DNA of 64,000 nucleotides from Liquidambar formosana (lineage: Eukaryota; Streptophyta; Magnoliopsida; Saxifragales; Altingiaceae). Location of the stretch: the NCBI GenBank assembly GCA_039720395.1, contig CM077833.1:21277771-21341770 (forward strand). The letters are read 5' to 3'. Under the pieces are notes generated by a model. It saw only the letters and a list, made by a program, of their open reading frames with translations, did not search any database and was not told the DNA's origin. The position numbers were made by a program, and so were the translations under genes. Shown here piece after piece: positions 11,930-21,796 of this stretch (its first letter is position 1; the number at the start of each line of letters is the position of its first letter).

Positions 11930-12264
11930 TGAGTCAACTTAGCCTTATTTTGTTATTTTTGCAGATTATCTTTTGATTCCTTTTGAATTATCGACATCAG
12001 AAGAATTCACAGGGAATTAATAGACTATATACTCAAATTCAAATGCAAAAAAAAAAAAAAGAGAATGTTGTATTTCCATTTATGTGTTCACAAAATTACA
12101 ACTGTAAGAGGGGCATCGCCCTAGCAAAAAAAAACACACGCCAAGTCTGTTGAACATTCTAGGAACAAAACATCATGGATTCAAAAAAAGAGAGGAAACT
12201 CAATATTTCAAACAATATCAGCAGCTATGACACCATCAATGTCAAGGCTTTCATCAACTTCAAC
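11930..12264. other. Non-coding spacer between Element 1 pol and its antisense gene
   Basis: No frame of interest. It holds an A-run near 12048-12060 and lies tail-to-tail between pol (plus) and the antisense gene (minus), so it would carry both 3' ends. Confidence 0.6.
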
Positions 12265-14250
12265 CTAAGCCGCCACCATTTTAGTTTTGAGCTGCTCGCC
12301 TTGCTTCTCCAGATCGGCTATACGAACTTGTAGTGATGTATGCTGCTCGTAAAGAGCCTTCAACTCGACCTCCTCATCCTGCATGTCCATATGTGCATCA
12401 ACAAATTTAAAAAGAGGACGAAAAGGGGCCAACCAGGTATCTAACCAATCCACGCGAAAGCCACTGCGAGCTAAATCCTTCAAGCCATCCTCAATAGCCT
12501 CGACATCTTCCGCAGTAAGCGACTCTGGTTTCTCAATTTGGAGTGTCTCTGCTATGAAGATCAGGTAATTTATGCATTGGCATTTCATGCTAAAGGATAA
12601 TAACTCGCAATCCTGGGCAATATTCCCATACTTCGCAAAGATTGCCCGCACTAGTGGAGCTTTCTCAATCTTTACCCAGAAACCCTCGACCTATTCCATG
12701 CCCTCCAATTTTGGGTCCCTACGGCGCTTACCTCCAGGATGTGATTTTGGGGTGCTAAAGCCAACTGGGAGGGTAACATGTCGAGCTGCAGGAAAAAAAA
12801 AAAAAAAAGAATAGATAAGAAGTAATAAAAATAAAAATCATAACGGATACAATAAAATTCGTACCAACAGAAGGAGTTTGAGTCGCCTAAGTCTCTTCAG
12901 CATCAGTGACTTGCTCCGAGAACAGTGATGTCTTGTCTTTACTTAAAGTGGGGACAGGTGGCTCGCCCTATTCTTTGGCCCTCTATTGGATAGCAGCCAA
13001 AAATGCATCGTCTCTCTCATCATTAGTGTCAGAAGAGACTTATAAAACATCTTGCTTCTCTTCCAAGACCATCTCAAGGTCCTTGCCCTCAGGGGCATCA
13101 ACCTCGCCTCCCTCATCCTCCACATCCTCATCATCAGGTTCTTCGACCTCGTCCTCTTCTCCCTCGCCCAAAAGGCGAGGTACAATCAGATCAGCATCAA
13201 TGCTGATTTCCCTCTCTATTTCCTTCTCTACTTCACGAGCTGGAGTAAAAACAAGGGTGCCTTGACCCTCCCCTACCAAGACTTCGGTTTTATCACCTTC
13301 CTCAAGAGATTCTAGAAGCTCCTGAAAACAAGGAACAGGGATTATCACATCAGCGACTAACACCTTCACAAGGATGCTCATAATCTTGCCTCTACCATGA
13401 CGTACCTCTGCAACCTCGCCTTGAGTACCCACCATGGACTCCCCCCTGCCTTTACATTGCCCTGAACCACGGGGTTTCCTAATGAGCTCGGCCTCCTCAA
13501 CCTCTACTTCTTCTTCATCCACTGCAACCTGACAAGATGACCCCTGCACATGTGTCAAGAATTCATAAAAAAATCATATAAGTTTGGCGGCGGGATGATC
13601 CCTGCACGGATTGCATCGAGAATTTATAAAAAAAATTTATTACATAAATTTATAAGGTAAATTACAGAAGTGCATGTACCTCGTTGAGCTTCTTCTTCTT
13701 TGACTTTGTTGGCTTTGGGAGCACTGGATCGACAGCCTTCCTCTTAACTAAAGATGACTTAGTTGGGATCCTTAGAGAATAATCCCCTTTGAAAATATCA
13801 TGAATGGGGTATTTGCTTGCCCTGGACTTCACAAAAGTGCGAAGTGTTTGCAGAGAGCGAGTCTAGAATTTGTAACCTTCCTTAGTATATAGACCGACTC
13901 GAGTTCTCCCTGGAAGGTTGACTGTAGCAACATTGCAGAGGCGAGTGAAATTTACCAGTAGGAAGAGCTCTAAGACCTCATCAGGAGATGGGTCATTCAC
14001 AGGGAGAACAGGGGTCCCCTGATCGTAACCAAATTGGCGGAGAACTCTGTTAGGGCTGTATAAGGCGACCTGCTTCGCCCCATCATGCACACCAGGTAGG
14101 TGAGTAGCATTCACTGCTGCAAAGATGCGACAATGGGTCTCAGTAAACTCATCTTGATTTAAATTCCACAAAGTTCTGTTCTCTAAAATGAATTCCCTAT
14201 AGTTCACAGTGGTAGGTCGATCAATGTATGCTCAAAATTCAAATAATTAT
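12265..14250 (-). pseudogene. Element 1 antisense PMD gene, 3' part
   Basis: Downstream half of the minus-strand gene that starts at 31816; Element 2 splits it. After the junction it reads TTVNYREFILENRTLWNL and on to 13863. Then come a lysine-rich stretch (KKKKLNE near 13700), an acidic, glutamate-rich region (13558-13040), and a predicted coiled-coil end (12651-12265, HTSLQVRIADLEKQGEQLK). The pieces are in different frames, so introns and decay are both likely. It may be part of a PMD-type protein with an acidic, coiled C-terminal region; no catalytic motif is visible. Confidence 0.6.
14246..14250 (+). repeat. Target-site duplication of Element 2, left (ATTAT)
   Basis: ATTAT precedes the left LTR and ATGAT (30625-30629) follows the right LTR, a 4/5 match. 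The two flanks belong to the same interrupted minus-strand gene, which supports the reading. Confidence 0.6.
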
Positions 14251-14697
14251 TGTGAGCGCCGTGTCCTTTCACCACGTCGGCTCGGGAGTACGCCACTAAC
14301 CGCGGACGATTAGGGCGGAGAGGGAGTCGCCACCCGATTTTGGCCTCGGGAACCGATAGACCCCTAGCAAGGGCCCAACTCGTCATCACCCAAAGAATCA
14401 AGGTTCGGAGCTAAGGTACGCGGACGGGAAGGTGTTAGGCACCCGTCTGCGCCCGGCTAAAATCCGGCCTCACATACACTTATTGGCTTTAATTAAAAAG
14501 GAACTTAATTGAATTCAACCGCCAATCAAACGCTTATGCAATCGAATTCAAATAATGGCATGCACAGATGAGAAAAAGGGAAAGAAGACTAGATATATAA
14601 ACAGATATATATGATACAGAATATTCACAAGGTTGCAAGGGGTACCTATACTGCCTGCAAAAGAAAAGAAGGGATTAAAGTGTAAAAACATGGCTCA

Positions 14698-14753
14698 TGC
14701 ACGTACGTGCATATGAGATGCACGTACGTGCATACCATATGTACGTACGTACA
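14698..14753. repeat. Palindrome group in the 3' LTR, downstream of its TATA box
   Basis: Three 14-bp palindromes start at 14698, 14719 and 14740: TGCACGTACGTGCA twice, then TGTACGTACGTACA. Spacing is exactly 21 bp. The same group is in the other LTR at 29693-29748. Confidence 0.95.
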
Positions 14754-15329
14754 TGCTTATCAAATTCCATCCGATGCCTACCATGCTGTGCCCGAACAGA
14801 TCTTTGACTCGAATGTATGCAGAAAAATGGCTATAATGCGATTTAGAGATGACAAAATGACCTAGACCTAGATGGCGAAATGACAGCAGATGCTAATAAA
14901 GATGCAACAGATATTTGTGGGCCTAAACCATGCGGATTAAATGCTAAGAATTAACAGAGAGATATATCATGCGCGGAAAAAATGCTGGAGTTAACGGATA
15001 AATCTTATGTAGCCCTACGCATTTGAAATGGATGAGAAACTCATTTCAAACCTTAAATGCACAGATAAATCGGTGCCGGATTAGATCTGAACGTGTCCTA
15101 ATTATGAGTATTAAATGACAGGATATACATATCAAATGCAATGTTATAAATAATCATGCTAAAACGAAATTAAGGATTGAGAATGGTTACCCTCAGGTTC
15201 GGGCAGCAGCGATCCCTTCACAAGCGTGCTTTCTGGACCTCTCGTGGACACAGCCGTCAGTCTCAGGGTTTCTAGAGTGGTGGTTTTGGTAGCCAAAATT
15301 CGGATCCCTTCTCTTGAATGAAAGCCGGG

Positions 15330-15337
15330 TATTTATA
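15330..15337 (-). promoter_or_regulatory. TATA box of the Element 2 LTR (3' copy)
   Basis: TATAAATA on the minus strand; the 5' LTR has the same box at 30332-30325. The palindrome group at 15469-15524 lies about 130-190 bp upstream in the direction of transcription. Confidence 0.6.
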
Positions 15338-15468
15338 GGCGGGGATTAGGGTTTAATTCGAGGGTCTCTAGGGTTTCCCAGCCGCCACTGAGCAGCTGTC
15401 AGCGTGGGGCTGTATAAGGTAAGAGGCAATTTCGGGGGGAAAGAGATGGAATTCAAAAAGAGAGGGCA

Positions 15469-15524
15469 TGATCGTACGTGCATGGTATATGCACGTACGT
15501 GCATATCCCATGCACGTACGTACA
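15469..15524. repeat. Palindrome group upstream of the LTR TATA box
   Basis: Copies start at 15469, 15490 and 15511: TGATCGTACGTGCA, TGCACGTACGTGCA, TGCACGTACGTACA. The 5' LTR keeps only the first (30465-30478); it lacks exactly 42 bp, that is two units. Confidence 0.95.
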
Positions 15525-15670
15525 TGGGGTATCGAACCAAGGCCAAAGGCCTGCTGTGTCTCCGCGAGTCCTTCGGGCGTGCTTGCGATGGTCCGTTGGC
15601 TACTGCCCTTCATCATCGGGTCTCAGAAAGTGGCTTGGGGTGTCAAGTGGTACAAAATGGGGTGTTAACA

Positions 15671-15686
15671 GTTTGCCCCTTCTTTT
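15671..15686 (-). other. Element 2 polypurine tract
   Basis: On the minus strand a purine-rich AAAAGAAGGGGCAAAC lies directly before the 3' LTR, where plus-strand priming is expected. Confidence 0.7.
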
Positions 15687-15924
15687 GATTTTGCTCGTGC
15701 AATGAACAAAATTAAAAGACCCGGAAACACTCATTTTGGACCAATTGGCTCATGCAAACCTTAAATGATACAGGTGCATATATGAAAGGTCGGATCAGGG
15801 GAAGTTCCCTACTTCCTACGTACCTCTTAATGAGGATCAGACCTACCGTAGTTCATGGTGTGTGCTGATACCTTTCTGGGGCAATCGGAAGGTAGTGCGT
15901 GGTTTCCTGGGAATCCAGCATTTT

Positions 15925-16778
15925 GAGATTTGCGGGGTAAATTCCAATTAAATCCGGGTTGATTTAATTCTGAATTGAAATTCGCGGGGTGAATTCCAAT
16001 TAAATCCGGGTTGATTAAATTTCGAATTGAAATTCGCGGGGTGAATTCCAATTAAATCCGGGTTGATTAAATTTCGAATCAAATCCGGGTTGATTAAATT
16101 CTGAATTGAAATTCGCGGGGTGAATTCCAATTAAATCCGGGTTGATTAAATTTCGAATTGAAATTCGCGGGGTGAATTCCAATTAAATCCGGGTTGATTA
16201 AATTTCGAATCAAATCCGGGTTGATTAAATTTCGAACTAAAATTCGCGGGGTGAATTCCAATTAAATCCGGGTTGATTTAATTTCGAATTAAAATTCGCG
16301 GGGTGAATTCCAATTAAATCCGGGTTGATTTAATTTCGAATTAAAATTCGCGGGGTGAATTCCAATTAAATCCGGGTTGATTAAATTTCGAATTAAATCC
16401 GGGTTGATTAGATTTCGAATTGAATCCGGGTTAATTAGATTTCGAATTGAATCCGGGTTGATTAGATTTCGAATTGAATCCAGATTGATTAAGTCTCGAA
16501 TCGAAATTCGCGGGGTGAATTCCAATTAAATCCAGATTGATTTAATTTCGAATTAAAATTCGCGGGGTGAATTCCAATTAAATCCGGGTTGATTAAATTT
16601 CGAATTGAATCCGGGTTGATTAGATTTCGAATTGAAATTCGCGGGGTGAATTCCAATTAAATCCGGGTTGATTGAGTTTCGAATTGAAATTCGCGGGGTG
16701 AATTCCAATTAAATCCGGGTTGATTAAATTTCGAATTAAATCCGCGAGGTGAATTCCAATTAAGTCCGGGTTAATTAG
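15925..16778. repeat. Tandem repeat array, 52-bp unit built of 26-bp half-units
   Basis: About 850 bp of repeats. One half-unit carries AATTCGCGGGGTGAATTCC, the other AATCCGGGTTGATTAAATTT. Most repeats alternate the two (52 bp); in places (for example 16380-16490) only the second half-unit is repeated at about 26 bp. Single-base variants separate copies. The array lies between the polypurine tract and the antisense PMD gene. Frames within it are repeat artefacts. Confidence 0.95.
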
Positions 16779-16894
16779 AGGGGTATTTTAAAACGAGTTT
16801 GGATTGGTTGATTACCGAGTCGAACCGCAAATAAATCGACAATTGAAGTTCATGATCGCACGAGCCTCGGTCACGCTCGCACGATCAGGCCCAA

Positions 16895-16908
16895 TGCACG
16901 TACGTGCA
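16895..16908. promoter_or_regulatory. Single palindrome upstream of the antisense PMD gene
   Basis: TGCACGTACGTGCA about 90 bp upstream of the CTATAAAC box of the PMD gene. A degenerate neighbour (CGCACGATCA) lies at about 16878. Confidence 0.8.
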
Positions 16909-16997
16909 TCCGGTTTTTGTGGGTATTCAAAGGGACTCCCCAAACGGCGTCGTTTCCAATGCATGGTTATGGGGCAGTTCAAAAGGCGCGAAAACGC

Positions 16998-17005
16998 CTA
17001 TAAAC
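16998..17005 (+). promoter_or_regulatory. TATA box of the antisense PMD gene
   Basis: CTATAAAC, about 105 bp upstream of the ATG at 17108. The spacing allows a leader of about 75 nt. Confidence 0.55.
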
Positions 17006-17107
17006 TCGCACCCACATCCCATAATCCTTACGTACACTCTTACAGACCAAGAGACTTTACATCTCCCATCCTCACCTCCTGCTTCTCGATCTCATTCGAG
17101 CATACCC

Positions 17108-19807
17108 ATGGCACCCAAACGCCAGTGCACGTCGGCGAAGGCGAGCACATCAGGTGCCGCACCGGCGAGGGACCCCGACGAGCTAGGGAGGCCTGCGATT
17201 CAGAGATGGCGCCCCCAGCCTCGCCTCCGACGTCGTGAGGGTGGGATTCTCCTCCGTCCCACCAAGCACGCCTCCCATCTTGCCGCGCTAGGCCGAGTAA
17301 GTTTTTATTTCTGCAATGTTTATTTCATTTTCGGCTACTGAGACGAAACCTTGACTTTGGGTTATCACGAAAACAAAATGTGAGGGGGTAAAATCTGGGG
17401 ATTTGGTCGGGATGTTACCGAAATGGAAGAAGAACTAGAAAAAACCCAGCTAAAGGCACGTACGTACGTACCGAATGCGCGTACGTGCGTCGTATGCGTG
17501 CGCACGTGTCTTTATCTGAACTTAACCCAGTTCCTTTCAGTTAATCGTGGAATAGGACGCACTCGAGCCTCTCCGAGGTTCGAAACGGACATGAGGGGGG
17601 TCGGAACCTCAGGGATTCGTGTGGGTGTAACTGGGAACCAAAGGGGCAAACAGCCTGATGCACGTACATGCCTGCCTGATGCACGTACGTGCTTAAGGCA
17701 TGCACGTACGTGCTTGGCCTTTATACACACTTTCTTTCTTTTCTTTTTTTTTTTTTTTTTTTTTTTTAATCGTGCAACGAGTGTGGGGTGGGTCCAAAAA
17801 GAGGCAAAAATGGTCACAGACGCGTACGTGCCTGCCTGATGCACGTACGTGCCTAAGGCATGTACGTACGTGCCTGCTGTGTTTTCCTCTTTATTTTTGA
17901 ATTTTTTCCTTTTTATTCTGCTGCAAATACACATACCTGTGCTGTGCTTACCTGGTTTCTCCTTGTGTAACAGCTGCCCAAGCTGCCCGTCACCCGTGGA
18001 GGCGTGGCGAATGCGAAGGCGTGGTGGGCTCGTCTCACAGCGGAGACGAAAGCCTTGGTTACCGGTGCCGGTTTCAGGACGGTGATCTCGGGATTGGTGG
18101 ACGATAGCGACCGGGCTTTCGTTCACTGCATGGCTGAGAGATGGTGGGACACCACCCATACTTTCCACATTGCTGGTCGGGAGCTGACCCTGACCCCCTA
18201 CGACTTCTACCGCCTCACCGGCTTGCGTATGGATGGCCTTCCGCTTCCTTTCGACCACGAGGAGAGCGAGAGGGAGAGACTCTCCCACGATCTTTTGGGG
18301 ATTGAGTATGACAGCGCCTCCATCTTTATCTTGGACATCTATGACCGTATGTCCACCCAGGGGCAGGGTACAGCTGCCCAGCGGATCCGGATGGCGCGCG
18401 GGTATCTGCTGTTTCTGATAGGGGGCTATCTAGTCCCGAACGCTGCCCAGACAGTCCCTTTTGGCTGGTTGCTGGCTTTGAGGGACTTGGGGAGGGCCCG
18501 CGAGTTCAGCTGGGGAGCGGCGGTGTACGGCCATGTGATCTCGGCTATGGACTCGCTCAGTCGGATGGCTGTCCAGTCCATGGTTAGCCACTGGCGGGTT
18601 TGGGCGGTATATATCCCTTCCTTTTCCTCCTCTTTTGTTTCTTTTCTCCTTTTCCTTAACTGTCATTCCATATTGGTTTCTTATCATATCTACTTGTGCA
18701 GCTTTGGGCAGGTCGGTACTTCCGCGCGGATCCGGATTCCCCCGTCGACAAGCACGACTATTGGAGCTCCCGTCGCTTCCTGGACGAGCTGACCGTTGAC
18801 CGGGTAAGTCCTATTTCACTTTAACGATACGGTTGATAGCATTATACTCATGTATTCACCCTATTACTGCTTTTCCACAGATCATCCCGCGCCCCTGGGA
18901 GGGCACCCCCGCACGCACCCCTACTGAGTGGGATGCTGCTGCCTTGACGCTCTCCACCCTATCCACGGTGTTCGAGTGCCCTGGGGTCCGTTCCTTCTAT
19001 CTTGCGGAGAGGGTGGTATGGCAGATTGCCGATGTGGGCGCGGGTGGTCCTCCGGTCCCAGTAGATCCTCCCCGTTTTGTCGCTATCCCTACCGAGGCGA
19101 CATCGAGTGACTTGGCTACCTGGCGGGCCATGATCCCTTATACAGATCGCTTATCTGCCGAGGAGATCGACTATGCCTCCTTTGCGCGGGAGCGGTTGAT
19201 GGGCAGCATCTTTGTTGCGCCGGTATGTATACCCTTTTCTGAGTCTTGTTAATTTCCCATCTCTGCTTTCTTTTTACCAACTGTGCTTGACTTCTTTCCA
19301 CAGGCTGCTCCTGCTGCAGATGCGCCCGCTGGGCTGGCCCTCATCATGCCGGGGTGGAGCGTGCCTTTCCATGTCACACCTGATTTAGCCATGGAGGAGG
19401 ATATCCCCAGGCTGAACAGGTGCATTGGGTACCCGATGGCTGAGGGTACTAGGTCGGTGAGTTTCCAAGTTCCTGCATTTGTTAGTTTTCACGCATATAT
19501 ATAAGTAAAGCATGCATGTCCTAACGATTGCCCCTTGCTTTTCTACTCGCAGCTCACCCGTGAGGAGTCCTCGACACTTTTGCGGATGGTGGGGAGCCTG
19601 AAGGTCATGGTCACGTCTCTCTCTCGCAGGTTAGTGATTGCGGAGCAGGCTCCTGCTGGGGAGGACTGGGACGGCTTCGGGGCTGACGAGGATGACGGCG
19701 ACGGTGATGACGGCGATGGTGGTGATGGTGGTGATGACGGTGGTGATGATGGTGACGACAGCCCGCCAGCCTCTCCTGCCCAGACCCCTCTATATGTTCC
19801 GCATTGA
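17108..19807 (+). CDS. Element 2 antisense gene 1: plant mobile domain (PMD) protein, six exons
   Basis: A 557-residue protein on the strand opposite to gag-pol. Exons: 17108-17296, 17974-18606, 18702-18803, 18881-19222, 19304-19456, 19553-19807. All introns are GT..AG, all phase 0, and no stop interrupts the frame. Exon 2 holds the PMD signature (HTFHIAGRELTLTPYDFYRL, then LTGLRMDGLPL), as in the MAIN-like/aminotransferase-like family of plants. The N-terminus is basic and the C-terminus ends in an Asp/Gly-rich tail (about residues 520-545). No nuclease or transposase triad is visible. PMD proteins of the MAIN family act in nuclear silencing and genome stability; the role here is unknown. 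The coding part is GC-rich compared with its surroundings. Palindrome groups lie in its upstream region and intron 1. Confidence 0.85.
17456..17508. repeat. Degenerate palindrome group in intron 1 of the PMD gene
   Basis: Around GCACGTACGTACGT, TGCGCGTACGTGCG and GTGCGCACGTGT. The spacing (about 19-21 bp) and the palindromes are less regular than elsewhere. Confidence 0.6.
17659..17714. repeat. Palindrome group in intron 1 of the PMD gene
   Basis: Starts at 17659, 17680 and 17701 (21-bp steps): TGCACGTACATGCC, TGCACGTACGTGCT, TGCACGTACGTGCT. Confidence 0.9.
17819..17874. repeat. Second regular palindrome group in intron 1 of the PMD gene
   Basis: Starts at 17819, 17840 and 17861 (21-bp steps): GACGCGTACGTGCC, TGCACGTACGTGCC, TGTACGTACGTGCC. 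Confidence 0.9.
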
Positions 19808-20123
19808 TGTATTCGTTTTGGACATTAGGGGATACTTATTTATTATTTTTTTTGGACATGTACTCATTTCTCCTTCCCTTTCTGTAAATTTTGGACATGT
19901 ACTCATTTCTCCTTCCCTTTCTGTATATTTTGGACATGACTGTTACTCCTGTAATATATCAAATATGGCTTGCGATGCACATTTTTCCTTTCTTGCTTCC
20001 TCTATTGCGCTTGGATAAATAGCCAGCCGTTTAATGTAGGGAGAGCACCCAAAAAGCCTCATATGACAGCAAAAAAGATCGTAAAACCGAGAAAGGGGAT
20101 GAAAATACGCGAAAAGGGGTCTG
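19808..20123 (+). other. Intergenic spacer between the two antisense genes, with a 39-bp repeat
   Basis: Likely 3' UTR of the PMD gene. TTGGACATGTACTCATTTC starts at 19852 and 19891, and a partial third copy at 19930 (39-bp period). No other structure seen. Confidence 0.7.
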
Positions 20124-20200
20124 GGCACGTACGTGCATAGGCCATGCTCGTACGTGCACAGTCCATGCTCGTACGTGCATGGCTTATGCTCGTACGATCA
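20124..20200. promoter_or_regulatory. Four palindromes upstream of the DUF7745-like gene
   Basis: Starts at 20124, 20145, 20166 and 20187, all 21 bp apart: GGCACGTACGTGCA, TGCTCGTACGTGCA twice, TGCTCGTACGATCA. The group ends about 55 bp before a TATA-like CATAAAAC (20255-20262) and 100 bp before the ATG. Confidence 0.9.
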
Positions 20201-20300
20201 TGGGTCCATCTCTTTCCTTTTTCTCGCACTTCGTCGATTTGGCAACTTTTTCTGCATAAAACGAGCCCCCTTCTTCGTTCTTCTCCACTGAAACCCTACG

Positions 20301-21624
20301 ATGGAAGACCCTAAGTTTTTCAAAGACATAAAACGATGGCTCTTGTCCTTTGATAACCGAGCTCGGGATGATTTCAAAGAAGCCTTTGGCCTCCCATGCT
20401 TGTTTGACTACTGTCGGGTGAAAATCAACTACACCTTCCTTCTTGTTGCTTCAGAATATTGGAAACCAACCCGCCATGTCTTCAGATTCAATCTGAATGA
20501 GTTGTGCCCCACACTTGAAGATTTCGGCGGTATCATAGGGCGGACTAGCTTCAACGGCTTGCTCCTTCCCCCGGTTGACAAGGTCCCTGCTGCCGAGGTG
20601 GCCCAGTTCCTAGGCCTTTCTGTGCGACTGGTGCAAGGGTGGACTACGAGTTTCAAGGTGGACGTGGCGAAACTCGCTGAATATTTCGTGTCCCGTCCTA
20701 TGCCTCCCGCTGGCCAGGCTCGGGTCTATTACCTGCGCGCGGCGTTCTTCTGTGCTCTTGCCGCCCTCTTTTTCAGAGATAAGTCATCGAGTTTGGAGAC
20801 TTTTATTGTGCGCATGATCCCGGAGATCAAGGATTTCAACCCCAGTATGGTTGTCTTGGCAGATACTCTGAACGGGCTCGATCGCGTGGCGCGAAGCGAC
20901 AGTTTCTCCTTCGGTGGCAGCCCCCTCCTTCTACAGGTTTCTCTCTCTTCTTCTTTTATTTTCTTGGATTTTTTTTTTTTTTTCATGCCATGATCGTACG
21001 TGCATTGTCCATGCACGTACGTGCATAACCCATGTACGTACGTGCATGGTCTATTGACCCTTCCATCTTTACTCTTTTGTGATGCAGATTTGGCTGTTTT
21101 AACGCCTAAAACTGGTCGAAGACCCTGCCATGAGTATCTGGACATATCATCCGCAGCACTATCGCCACAGGAAGGCCACCAAACCTTTCCCAAACGTCGG
21201 GCAAGCCCGGGATTTGCTAGAATCCATATCCTGCCACAACATCCGCTGGCTCTGTCCTTGGTGGAGGACCTCTCATGCTGTTCGAAATCTGATCCTTCCT
21301 CACAGCGTCATGCTGATTGGTCTTAAGGAGGTTTCTTTCTACTCTCCTATACGCATCCGTCGTCAGCAAGGGCTACGCCAGGATCCGATCAAATGGGGTC
21401 ACCTTGGTTACACCTGCCCCTGGAAACCCAACCATGTGGATCGTGTGGAAAATGACTGGTATAGCAAGGCAGTGTATTGGGCCGTCACCCCCTCCGAAGT
21501 GATTAGCCCCCCTGGATCCTATTATAACTGGCTGTTTACTGACATGGAGAGAGAGGAAAAGGAAGAAGAAGACCACAAGAGGAAAAGGGAAATAGAAGTC
21601 GAAACAGAGGCGAAGAAGAAATGA
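20301..21624 (+). pseudogene. Element 2 antisense gene 2: DUF7745-like protein, two exons, one nonsense codon
   Basis: Exon 1 is 20301-20936 (212 codons), the intron is 20937-21087 (GT..AG, phase 0), and exon 2 is 21088-21624. The domain resembles the plant DUF7745 family often found beside Ty3/gypsy pol: YWKPTRHVFRFNLNELCPTL early on, and a C-terminal part with WTYHPQHYRHRKATKPFPN, HSVMLIGLKEVSFYSP and a charged end (EAKKK). Exon 2 begins IWLF then TAA, then RLKLVEDP. The TAA (21100-21102) is the only stop and looks like a single-base change of GAA or CAA. The gene runs tail-to-tail with pol, 172 bp apart. Function unknown; no catalytic motif seen. Upstream and intronic palindrome groups suggest shared control with the LTR. 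If another acceptor is used, the gene may still be intact. Confidence 0.7.
20991..21046. repeat. Palindrome group in the intron of the DUF7745-like gene
   Basis: Starts at 20991, 21012 and 21033: TGATCGTACGTGCA, TGCACGTACGTGCA, TGTACGTACGTGCA. It follows a T-run inside the intron. Confidence 0.9.
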
Positions 21625-21734
21625 ACTTGACTATCCCCCGTACCCCTATCAACTATTGTACCCATGCACTCGCTTTTAATCCCTTATGAGTTAATGAATA
21701 AGCATCAGAAAAGATGTAATGATTTTCCCCAATC

Positions 21735-21740
21735 AATAAA
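21735..21740 (+). terminator. Polyadenylation signal AATAAA after antisense gene 2
   Basis: AATAAA 111 bp after the stop codon, in the 172-bp gap between convergent genes. Suitable for the plus-strand transcript. Confidence 0.5.
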
Positions 21741-21796
21741 AAACTATTATCATTAATTTGAGCACTGAGTACTTTGCCAAATTGTCACGACTCTGC

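Larger units (their letters stand above)
14251..15670 (-). mobile_element. Element 2, 3' LTR (1420 bp)
   Basis: It starts TGTGAGCGCC and ends GTGTTAACA, and matches 29246-30624 along its whole length. I count about 15 substitutions, all transitions, plus a 42-bp and a 1-bp indel. It is the 3' LTR because gag-pol runs on the minus strand. A minus-strand TATAAATA lies at 15337-15330. Two groups of phased palindromes lie inside (14698-14753 and 15469-15524). Confidence 0.95.

Noticed and set aside
15346..15705. Several overlapping frames in the Element 2 LTR (and again near 30391-30701)
   Set aside because: They run through the palindromes and differ between the two LTRs by the 42-bp indel; no domain.
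15827..16525. Minus-strand frames with repeated INPDL-like phrases
   Set aside because: Direct translation of the 52-bp array.
17512..18288. 258-residue minus-strand frame over the PMD gene
   Set aside because: Its sequence translates the palindromes and the T-run of intron 1 and the complement of exon 2; no domain. A shadow of the PMD gene.
14698..21046. CRISPR-like array of palindromic repeats
   Set aside because: Groups of only three or four units, 7-bp spacers, and clear eukaryotic context.
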